10,934 bases of DNA from JBGTCD01 sp041749015 (lineage in GTDB: Bacteria; Bacteroidota; Bacteroidia; Cytophagales; Cyclobacteriaceae). The translations under genes were made by a program, and so were the position numbers. The stretch lies in the NCBI GenBank assembly GCA_041749015.1, contig JBGTCD010000024.1:1-10934 (forward strand), read 5' to 3'. The notes under the pieces are model-generated. The model saw nothing but the letters and a program-made list of their open reading frames with translations. It had not been told where the DNA came from and searched no databases. Positions 1 through 6,039 of the stretch are shown in pieces. The first letter of the stretch is position 1, and the number at the start of each line of letters is the position of its first letter.

Positions 1-1155
1 CAGGAAAAAGTCATAAATTTTATCGCGCATCTCACTAAAATAGGTGGTTCCGGCTTTGGTTTCTATTTCAATAGCCAGCACCACCCCACAGGAACGGGCA
101 TCCTTTACGACAGGGAGACCAGTAACCTCTTTTACAAATGCATCATGACTTGAAGCTATCTCATTAATCAGTTGGGCATAGCCAGCCTCTTCATAGATTT
201 TCAGACTTTCCAGTCCTACTGCACAGGCCATAGGATGCCCGGTGAAGGAGTGCCCATGAAAAAAAGTCTTCTCCCTGTCAGAATCCATGAATGCTGCCTC
301 AATCCTGTGGTTGCAAGCTGTAGCACCCAGCGGCATAAAACCCCCGCTAAGCCCCTTGGCCATGGCTACAATGTCAGGTCTTTGCTGAATATGATCAATA
401 GCCATCATTCTACCGGTTCTGCCAAAACCTGTGAATACCTCATCCGCCACGCTCACCCATCCTGCACCGGAAGCCAAACCTAACATCTGATGCAATACCT
501 TGGGGTGGTACATGCGCATTCCTGCAGCTCCCTGTATCAACGGCTCCAGCACTAAAATACCTGTTTTCGAAGCCTTCGTGAATTGCTCCAGAGCCTGAAG
601 GGTATTATTGCCATCTTCCACCGGAAAAGGTAAAAATGCCACATCAAACATTAAGGACTCAAAAGCTTTGGTAAAAATCCCTCTGCCACCTAAAGACATA
701 CTGCCGAAGGTATCGCCATGATAGGCCCCCTCCAGTGCCACAATTTTTATCTTGTCTTGCCCCTGATTCTTCCAGAATTGCACGGCCATCTTTAGCCCCA
801 CCTCCACAGCAGTACTGCCATTGTCAGAATAGAAAATCTTACTGTAACCAAGCGGCAGGACCCGGGTCAATAAAGCCTCTGCCAGAGCAATACCCGGCTC
901 ATGGGTAAAATCAGCAAAGATCACATGGTCCATTTTAGCTGCCTGTTCGGCCACAGCCCTGACTAATCTGGGATGGCTATGTCCATGGATGCTCACCCAC
1001 CATGAACTGATTGCATCGAGTATTTTTCTGCCGTCTGCGGTATACAAATAGGGGCCCGAGGCTTTTTCAATAAATATGGGCTCTCTGCCTCCTTTTAAAG
1101 GCGAAAAAGGGTGCCATAAATAATCTTGGTCTCTATCCTCCCAGGATCTGCTCAT
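1..1155 (-). CDS. bioA: Adenosylmethionine-8-amino-7-oxononanoate aminotransferase (BioA), 3' end cut by window edge
   Basis: This PLP-dependent class III aminotransferase converts 8-amino-7-oxononanoate (KAPA) to 7,8-diaminononanoate in cytosolic biotin synthesis. Translating the minus strand from ATG at 1155 gives 385 open codons to the window edge. E. coli BioA has 429 residues, so roughly the last 40 are missing. Visible motifs are WHPF (14-17), SWW (51-53, typical of BioA rather than other class III enzymes), YHGDT (145-149), DEVFTGFGRTG starting at D238, and AKGLSGG with the probable Schiff-base lysine K267. W52, Y145 and D148 fall where E. coli has W52, Y144 and D147. Residue 17 is Phe where E. 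coli has Tyr. The start codon overlaps the bioD stop as ATGA, indicating translational coupling. The amino donor is S-adenosylmethionine in E. coli BioA but lysine in some relatives, and this cannot be settled here. Confidence 0.96.
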   Translation of the reverse strand, partial: MSRSWEDRDQDYLWHPFSPLKGGREPIFIEKASGPYLYTADGRKILDAISSWWVSIHGHSHPRLVRAVAEQAAKMDHVIFADFTHEPGIALAEALLTRVLPLGYSKIFYSDNGSTAVEVGLKMAVQFWKNQGQDKIKIVALEGAYHGDTFGSMSLGGRGIFTKAFESLMFDVAFLPFPVEDGNNTLQALEQFTKASKTGILVLEPLIQGAAGMRMYHPKVLHQMLGLASGAGWVSVADEVFTGFGRTGRMMAIDHIQQRPDIVAMAKGLSGGFMPLGATACNHRIEAAFMDSDREKTFFHGHSFTGHPMACAVGLESLKIYEEAGYAQLINEIASSHDAFVKEVTGLPVVKDARSCGVVLAIEIETKAGTTYFSEMRDKIYDFFL

Positions 1156-1772
1156 AAATATGAAGCCAGTTTAAGTTTTAATTTTTTTGAAATGGCCTGA
1201 ATTTCAGGGAAATCGGTTGTGGCCATCCTAGGCAGATGAAACCAAACTGGAAGGCCGGTTCTTTCCGTAATGGCCCCCGTGCTGATTGGATCCTCTGGGC
1301 CATTAAAAATCAACCCCGAAATCGGTATTTGTCTGGCCTTTAAAGCCTCAACAGTCAGCAAGGTATGGTTGATACAGCCAAGATATACGGGCGCTACCAG
1401 GATCACCTCCAAGTCAAGAAATTTAATCAAATCCGCTACAGTCTGACTTTTATTAATGGGAACCAGCAAGCCACCTGCCCCTTCAATGATCAGTCCTGAA
1501 GTATTCTGAGGTATTTTTAAAGCCTTTATATCAATTTCTATACCCTCATCAGCAGCGGCGGCATGTGGTGAAACCGGACGATCAAGTAAATAGCCCTCAG
1601 GAAAGCAGTTTATCTCCCCACTGGAATGCTCTGATACCCAATCCGTGTCAGTAGGTTGACCGCTTTGTACCGGCTTCCAGTACCCCTTATTCATCGCAAG
1701 GCACAGGATGGTAGAAACCAGGGTTTTGCCACAATCAGTACCGGTGGCGGTCACAAAATAGCTTTTACTCAT
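1152..1772 (-). CDS. bioD: ATP-dependent dethiobiotin synthetase (BioD)
   Basis: BioD closes the ureido ring of dethiobiotin from 7,8-diaminononanoate, CO2 and ATP in the cytosol. The 206-residue protein is slightly shorter than E. coli BioD (224). It shows the P-loop GTDCGKT (11-17), the KPVQSG motif with K33 (equivalent to E. coli K37), SPHAAA (68-73), and EGAGGLLVP starting at E97, all characteristic of the family. Its ATG (1772-1770) overlaps the bioF stop by four bases, and its own stop overlaps the bioA start in the same way, so the three genes are almost certainly co-transcribed and translationally coupled. There is no clear Shine-Dalgarno sequence. The C-terminal third is less conserved, as is usual for BioD. 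Confidence 0.96.
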   Translation of the reverse strand: MSKSYFVTATGTDCGKTLVSTILCLAMNKGYWKPVQSGQPTDTDWVSEHSSGEINCFPEGYLLDRPVSPHAAAADEGIEIDIKALKIPQNTSGLIIEGAGGLLVPINKSQTVADLIKFLDLEVILVAPVYLGCINHTLLTVEALKARQIPISGLIFNGPEDPISTGAITERTGLPVWFHLPRMATTDFPEIQAISKKLKLKLASYL

Positions 1773-2899
1773 GGTTGGCTTTCAATATGATTTTTTATGG
1801 ATTCTAATAGTCCAGTTATTTCGGCTCTTGTATTATAGGCATGAATGCAAATCCTGATCCGCTCTGTCCCTTCCCGGACCGTGGGAGATAGAATGGGCCT
1901 GACGTCATAACCTTCTTCCTGCACATGACCGGCCAAGGCCCGGCATGCAGCATTACCAGGGTAAACCATGCTTTGAATGGCATAGTCCTGGAGGACAATA
2001 CCCGGAATTAAAAGTCTGGTGACCTCACGCTTAAACCATTGGATTCTGCTTTTTAAGCTTTCAAAAATTTTATCCCCATCGATCAACCTATCAATAGCCG
2101 CATTTAATGAATGTACCACAATCGGAGGTGGTGCAGTAGTGTATATGAATGGTCTTGAAAAATTGACCAATGCTTCTTTTATCTCTTTGGCACCTAACAC
2201 TGCAGCACCAGCCACCCCTAAAGCCTTGCCAAATGTTGGAATTAAAATCCAGGGTTTTACTTTAGATTCGTGGGCGAGTCCCTGACCCTGCTGCCCCACA
2301 ACCCCAATGCTATGGGCTTCATCCAGGATTAGCCTTGCGCTATACTTTTCTGCGAGCTCATTGATTTTTGTCAGCGTGCAAAGGTCTCCATCCATAGAAA
2401 AGATGGCTTCGGTAATAATATAGGGTTGCCCTTTAGTTTTTTTTAGGCGCCTCTCCAGATCCACCAAATCATTATGTTTGAAGCTGTACCGATCGGCAAG
2501 GGATAGCCTGATGCCGTCCTTCACACAGGCATGAGAGTTTTCATCATATAAGATAGTATCTCCCTTTTGAGGGAAGGTAGATACTACCCCCAGCATAGCC
2601 ATATAACCTGAATTAAATAAAAGGGCTGCATCCATGGAAAAAAACCCGGCCAGTTTTTCTTCAAGAGCTTCAATCCACGGGCTTTGTCCGGTGATGAGCC
2701 GTGAACCGGTAGCACCATTTTTCAATCCGGCATGGCCACTTAATTGGGCGCAGGCCTCAGCCAGGATTCCTGGATCCCGGCCAAGGCCCAGATAGTCATT
2801 TGAGCAGAAGTCCACCAGGCCATGGGTGTACTTAAGGCTTCTCAACATACCCTGATCCTCCCTGGTGTTTAATTTTTCTTTTAAATCGTCATTCATCAT
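1769..2899 (-). CDS. bioF: 8-amino-7-oxononanoate synthase (BioF)
   Basis: This PLP-dependent alpha-oxoamine synthase condenses a pimeloyl thioester with L-alanine to give KAPA, the first ring-assembly step of biotin. The protein has 376 residues (E. coli 384). Motifs are CSNDYLGLG (32-40), GATGSRLITG (62-71), DENSHAC with H123 (the residue that stacks on PLP), DEAHSIGVVG starting at D193, and TFGKALGVAG with the probable Schiff-base lysine K225. The segment before SNDYLGL is about a dozen residues shorter than in E. coli. Two tandem ATGs (2899 and 2896) are possible starts, and I took the first. The gene lies 15 bp after the SDR gene and overlaps bioD by ATGA. Related enzymes such as 2-amino-3-ketobutyrate CoA ligase share the fold, but the bioD/bioA context decides for BioF. 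Confidence 0.95.
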   Translation of the reverse strand: MMNDDLKEKLNTREDQGMLRSLKYTHGLVDFCSNDYLGLGRDPGILAEACAQLSGHAGLKNGATGSRLITGQSPWIEALEEKLAGFFSMDAALLFNSGYMAMLGVVSTFPQKGDTILYDENSHACVKDGIRLSLADRYSFKHNDLVDLERRLKKTKGQPYIITEAIFSMDGDLCTLTKINELAEKYSARLILDEAHSIGVVGQQGQGLAHESKVKPWILIPTFGKALGVAGAAVLGAKEIKEALVNFSRPFIYTTAPPPIVVHSLNAAIDRLIDGDKIFESLKSRIQWFKREVTRLLIPGIVLQDYAIQSMVYPGNAACRALAGHVQEEGYDVRPILSPTVREGTERIRICIHAYNTRAEITGLLESIKNHIESQP

Positions 2900-2914
2900 G
2901 GACGTACCCGCCTG

Positions 2915-3775
2915 TTATTTCTTTTTTCTCATGGCTTCCATCTTATCCCAGGACTCGGCCGGTATTTCATCCAGAAAATTAAATTCACCGGCACCCTTAA
3001 GCCACTCTCCACCATCGATGGTCACCACCTCCCCATTGATAAACCCGGCATAATCAGAAACCAGGTATGCCGCCAGGTCGGCCAATTCCGGATGCTCACC
3101 CACCCTACCGAGAGGGTTGGCCTTGGCAGGGTCAAATTTTTTGGCTACTTCCTCAGGGAATAGTCGTTTCCACGCGCCCTCTGTAGGGAATGGCCCAGGT
3201 GCGATAGCGTTTGAACGAATCTTGTATTTGCCCCATTCTACAGAAAGGGACCTGGTCAAGGCGAGTACTCCGGCTTTGGCACAGGCCGAAGGCACCACAT
3301 ACCCTGATCCAGTCCATGCATAAGTAGTGACGATGTTTAAAAACACCCCTGGCTGCTTTTGGTTAATCCAATGTTTGCCTACCGCAAGTGTTACATTATA
3401 AGTCCCTCGCAATACGATGTCGACTACAATATCAAATGCCCGGTGGGAAAGTCGTTCTGTTGGACTGATAAAATTACCGGCTGCATTATTGACCAAAGCA
3501 TCAATACGACCAAACTTGTCAAGTGTAGATTTCATCATGGCGTCTACCTGGTGGTATTCTCTTACATCACAGGCCAGAGGCAGCACTTCCCCGCCCGTTT
3601 CGCTGATTAGTTCTTCAGCGGTCTTTCGCAAAACATCCATTTTGCGGCTGGTGATGACTACCTTGGCACCCAGCTCAAGAAAACAGGTAGTCATGGACCT
3701 GCCAAGCCCTGTACCACCGCCCGTGACGATAATCACCTTATCTTTTAGGGCATTCTTATTTAGCATTCTTTCCAT
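2915..3775 (-). CDS. SDR-family oxidoreductase, 2,4-dienoyl-CoA reductase type
   Basis: This 286-residue short-chain dehydrogenase/reductase is probably NADP(H)-dependent and acts on acyl-CoA. It has the Rossmann motif TGGGTGLG (18-25), NNAAGNFISPTERLS (96-110), YAWTGSGYVVPSACAKAG (152-169) and a PGP loop (193-195). NAAGNFISPTERLS and TGSGxVVPS are hallmarks of the mitochondrial DECR1-type 2,4-dienoyl-CoA reductase group. N101, Y152, S163 and K167 have the same spacing as the human DECR1 residues N148, Y199, S210 and K214. This suggests reduction of 2,4-dienoyl-CoA during unsaturated fatty acid degradation; a trans-2-enoyl-CoA reductase is the main alternative. It is the first gene of the unit leading into bioF (15 bp gap), with no terminator visible between them. 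A second ATG three codons in (residue 4) is an alternative start. Confidence 0.88.
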   Translation of the reverse strand: MERMLNKNALKDKVIIVTGGGTGLGRSMTTCFLELGAKVVITSRKMDVLRKTAEELISETGGEVLPLACDVREYHQVDAMMKSTLDKFGRIDALVNNAAGNFISPTERLSHRAFDIVVDIVLRGTYNVTLAVGKHWINQKQPGVFLNIVTTYAWTGSGYVVPSACAKAGVLALTRSLSVEWGKYKIRSNAIAPGPFPTEGAWKRLFPEEVAKKFDPAKANPLGRVGEHPELADLAAYLVSDYAGFINGEVVTIDGGEWLKGAGEFNFLDEIPAESWDKMEAMRKKK

Positions 3776-3796
3776 AAGATTAATTTAATAACATTC

Positions 3797-3827
3797 TTTG
3801 CAAATATCCGTTTGCCACTGATATTTG
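3797..3827 (+). promoter_or_regulatory. Bacteroidetes-type promoter for the OmpA-domain lipoprotein gene
   Basis: TTTG at 3797-3800 is followed by 19 bases and then GATATTTG at 3820-3827. This fits the Bacteroidetes vegetative consensus (TTTG, about 19-21 nt, TAnnTTTG) with one mismatch in the -7 box. Transcription would start near 3834 and leave a short leader before the ATG at 3851. Recognised by consensus only. Confidence 0.55.
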
Positions 3828-3828
3828 C
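3800..3828. repeat. Inverted repeat GCAAATATC / GATATTTGC in the divergent promoter region
   Basis: A perfect 9-bp inverted repeat (3800-3808 and 3820-3828) is separated by 11 bases in the middle of the only divergent intergenic region. Each arm carries the -7-like GATATTTG of the promoter pointing outward. The symmetry may simply come from two back-to-back -7 boxes, or it may be an operator for a dimeric regulator. It does not resemble the BirA operator. Confidence 0.5.
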
Positions 3829-3833
3829 TTAAA
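3801..3833 (-). promoter_or_regulatory. Possible promoter for the SDR-bioFDA unit
   Basis: Read on the minus strand, TTTA (3833-3830) is followed by 21 bases and then GATATTTG (3808-3801). This is a weaker match to the Bacteroidetes -33/-7 pattern, with one mismatch in each box. It would give a leader of about 20 nt before the ATG at 3775. It overlaps the opposing promoter, so the two may interfere with each other or be controlled together. Confidence 0.35.
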
Positions 3834-3850
3834 CTTTAATTTACTCAAAA

Positions 3851-4786
3851 ATGAAAAGACTTTTCATATTCACCAGCAAAATAGTACTCATTCTAGTAAT
3901 ATTCTCGGGATGCGTCTCTCAAAAAAAATATGATGAGCTTATGGAAGAAAAGCTCAGGATGGAATCAGACCTAGCGGTAACCGAGGATGAACTCCTTGAA
4001 GCAAGGAATGAGCTCACCAGGCTTGGGAAAAAATTAGAAGAACTGGAAAAAGCATCTCAGGACCTCACCCTATCCCTGGAAGAAAAGAATGCCCAATACG
4101 ACCAGTTAGACCGGGAACAAAAACAGCTTAAGACTCTTTATGACAATGTGCTCTCCAATAGCGGCAAGCTTAACCGTGAACTTGCCCAACAACAGGAACA
4201 ATTGCTTGCCATGAGGGAAAGTAATGAACGGCTGCGGGTTGATCTGGAAGAACGTGAAAAAAGAGTAAAAGAGATGGAAGCCATCCTGGCCAATCAGGAA
4301 AAAGCCGTCAATGATTTAAGGAACAGAATTTCGCAGTCATTGCTTAGCTTTAAAGACAGTGACCTCACTGTAGAAATTAAAAATGGGAAAGTATATGTCA
4401 GCCTTGCTGAGCAATTACTTTTTAAATCAGGCAGTGTAGAAGTGGACCCCAAAGGGGTTACAGCCCTCAAGCAGCTTGCCGAAGCCATAAAAGATCAAAA
4501 GGACTTGGAAATATTGGTGGAAGGACATACGGATAATGTTCCAATCTCCAGGACCTCCCAATATATGAAAGACAATTGGGACCTAAGTGTGATGCGTGCC
4601 ACCTCGATAGTGCGTATTCTGACGGGAGCAGGTGTGCCTAAAGATCAAATCACCGCATCAGGCAAGGGTGAGTTTACCCCGGTAATGGCCAACGAATCGG
4701 CTGAAGGCCGTCAGAAAAACCGGAGGACGGAAATCATCATCGCTCCAAACCTGGATGAACTGTTCAGGATTTTGGATAGTAATTAG
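3851..4786 (+). CDS. OmpA-domain lipoprotein with long coiled coil (MotB/Pal-like peptidoglycan anchor)
   Basis: This 311-residue protein is predicted to link the outer membrane to peptidoglycan. It starts with a lipoprotein signal peptide: KR at residues 2-3, a hydrophobic stretch 11-18, and a lipobox ending SGC with the lipidated cysteine at C21. Residues 25-165 are rich in Glu, Lys, Leu and Gln with heptad-like spacing, indicating a long coiled coil. Residues 170-300 form an OmpA C-terminal domain with GHTDNVP (225-231), NWDLSVMRA (242-250) and a closing segment (281-292) with N281, G286, R287 and NRR (290-292). D228 and R249 are the expected peptidoglycan-stem-binding residues. The spacing between GHTDN and the LSxxRA helix is longer than in Pal or OmpA and resembles MotB, but no motility genes are present, so a structural envelope role is more likely. 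It is monocistronic, with its own promoter and terminator. Confidence 0.88.
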   Translation: MKRLFIFTSKIVLILVIFSGCVSQKKYDELMEEKLRMESDLAVTEDELLEARNELTRLGKKLEELEKASQDLTLSLEEKNAQYDQLDREQKQLKTLYDNVLSNSGKLNRELAQQQEQLLAMRESNERLRVDLEEREKRVKEMEAILANQEKAVNDLRNRISQSLLSFKDSDLTVEIKNGKVYVSLAEQLLFKSGSVEVDPKGVTALKQLAEAIKDQKDLEILVEGHTDNVPISRTSQYMKDNWDLSVMRATSIVRILTGAGVPKDQITASGKGEFTPVMANESAEGRQKNRRTEIIIAPNLDELFRILDSN

Positions 4787-4793
4787 CCATACC

Positions 4794-4820
4794 AAAAAAG
4801 CCCCTTTTGGGGCTTTTTTT
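4794..4820. terminator. Bidirectional rho-independent terminator
   Basis: The hairpin AAAAAAGCCCC-TTTT-GGGGCTTTTTT (arms 4794-4804 and 4809-4819) starts 8 bp after the lipoprotein stop codon and ends in a T-tract. Because the 5' arm begins with an A-run, the minus-strand transcript also gets a U-tract, so it can terminate the convergent cystathionine-enzyme gene that ends at 4844. Confidence 0.9.
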
Positions 4821-4843
4821 ATTTCCATCATTTAAATGGTATT

Positions 4844-5983
4844 TTAACCTATAGCCTGTTTAAGGTCTTCTATCAGGTCTTCATAATCCTCTACACCTAC
4901 ACTGAGTCTGATCAGAGAATCCACGAGGCCTACCTTAAGTCTTTCTTCACGCGGAATACTACCATGGGTCATGGTTGCAGGGTGGTTAACGAGGGATTCT
5001 ACCCCACCTAAAGATTCTGCCAATGAAAACAATTTAAAGCGCTCCATAACCCTAAAAGCAGTCTCGGTAGCATCATCCTTCAATGTAAAGGAGATCATCC
5101 CACCAAAATCACGCATTTGTGCTTTAGCGACCCCATGACCAGGATGGTCTTCAAATCCGGGCCAATACACCTGGTCCACTTTGGGGTGGCTTCTTAAATA
5201 GCTGGCTATTGCCCTGCCATTCAGGGAATGCCTTTCCATTCGTAAATGAAGTGTTTTTATCCCCCTTAATACCAAAAAGCAATCCTGAGGCCCTGGCACT
5301 GCCCCGCAACTGTTTTGAAGAAATGAAAACTCACCTGCCAGCTTCTCGTCATTCACAATTAGCGCTCCCATGACCACATCCGAGTGGCCAGCTATATATT
5401 TGGTAATGGAATGCATGACGATGTCAGCACCCAGATCAAGGGGATTCTGCAAGAAAGGAGTAGCAAAAGTATTATCCACAGCCAGCATGACCCCGTGCTT
5501 TTTGGCCAGGCCGGCCATCGCTTTGATATCCACCACATTCATCATGGGGTTGGTAGGTGTCTCGACCCAAATCATCTTAGTCTTGGAATTGATCAAACCC
5601 TCCGTTTTAGAAAGGTCATCCATCGAAACAAAATAGAATTTGATTCCATACTTCTCAAAAACCCTTTTAAAAATGCGGTATGAACCACCATATAGATCGT
5701 TGGTCGAAATAACTTCGTCTCCCGGATTCAGGGTTTTGAGCACCACGTCCATAGCAGCAAGCCCGGAGGCGAAACATAGTCCGAATTTCCCATTCTCCAG
5801 GGCTGCAAGGCTTTTTTGAAGAGCATCTCTGGTAGGATTTTGCGTGCGGGCATATTCATAGCCTTTGTGCTTGCCGGGAGAAGCCTGCACATAAGTAGAT
5901 GTTTGAAAAATGGGGGTCATAATGGCCCCGGTTGAAGGGTCAGGTTCTACCCCTGCATGTATGGCTTTAGTTCCAAATTTCAT
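4844..5983 (-). CDS. Cystathionine gamma-synthase / gamma-lyase family PLP enzyme
   Basis: This 379-residue cytosolic PLP enzyme belongs to the Cys/Met-metabolism transsulfuration family. It either builds cystathionine from an activated homoserine and cysteine (gamma-synthase) or cleaves it to cysteine (gamma-lyase). Motifs are YEYARTQNPTR (42-52; Y44 and R46 contact PLP phosphate across the dimer), SGLAAMD (73-79), ETPTNPMMNV (141-150), D170 in AVDNTFATP, and HSITKYIAGHSD with the Schiff-base lysine K195. SLGGVESL and HPATMTH follow near the C terminus. Length and motifs are complete for the family. Synthase and lyase cannot be separated reliably by motifs, and many bacterial members do both. 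It lies 47 bp downstream of mscS on the same strand. I see no good promoter in that gap, so read-through from mscS or an internal promoter is likely. Confidence 0.9.
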   Translation of the reverse strand: MKFGTKAIHAGVEPDPSTGAIMTPIFQTSTYVQASPGKHKGYEYARTQNPTRDALQKSLAALENGKFGLCFASGLAAMDVVLKTLNPGDEVISTNDLYGGSYRIFKRVFEKYGIKFYFVSMDDLSKTEGLINSKTKMIWVETPTNPMMNVVDIKAMAGLAKKHGVMLAVDNTFATPFLQNPLDLGADIVMHSITKYIAGHSDVVMGALIVNDEKLAGEFSFLQNSCGAVPGPQDCFLVLRGIKTLHLRMERHSLNGRAIASYLRSHPKVDQVYWPGFEDHPGHGVAKAQMRDFGGMISFTLKDDATETAFRVMERFKLFSLAESLGGVESLVNHPATMTHGSIPREERLKVGLVDSLIRLSVGVEDYEDLIEDLKQAIG

Positions 5984-6011
5984 TTAAATAATGGTTAAAA
6001 AGTAATTAACT

Positions 6012-6039
6012 TAGCTAGTGCTACCAGCTATTAGGTAGC
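6012..6039 (-). other. Possible compact H-type pseudoknot at the mscS stop / upstream of the cystathionine enzyme
   Basis: In the minus-strand RNA, GCUACC (6039-6034) can pair with GGUAGC (6025-6020), and UAGCU (6030-6026) with AGCUA (6016-6012). The arms interleave, giving an H-type pseudoknot with 6- and 5-bp stems, a UAA loop (the mscS stop codon), no bases between stems and an ACU loop. It ends 28 nt before the next ATG. It is not followed by a U-tract, so it is not an ordinary terminator. Chance pairing, or two alternative hairpins, are possible. Confidence 0.3.

Noticed and set aside
172..483. 103-codon open frame on the plus strand
   Set aside because: It lies entirely antisense to bioA, whose reading frame is well conserved. 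A shadow frame.
3417..3788. 123-codon open frame on the plus strand
   Set aside because: Antisense to the SDR gene, which carries clear family motifs throughout. The low-complexity Ser/Pro/Thr composition is typical of a reverse-complement shadow.
3776..3850. BirA-type biotin operator near the SDR-bioFDA promoter
   Set aside because: The inverted repeat there (GCAAATATC / GATATTTGC, 11-nt spacer) does not match the known TTGTNAACC-type half-sites with their ~15-16 nt spacing.
5984..6030. SAM-II riboswitch upstream of the cystathionine enzyme
   Set aside because: The gap is about the right size and can form a pseudoknot, but the conserved SAM-II bases are not there. Recorded only as an unassigned structure.
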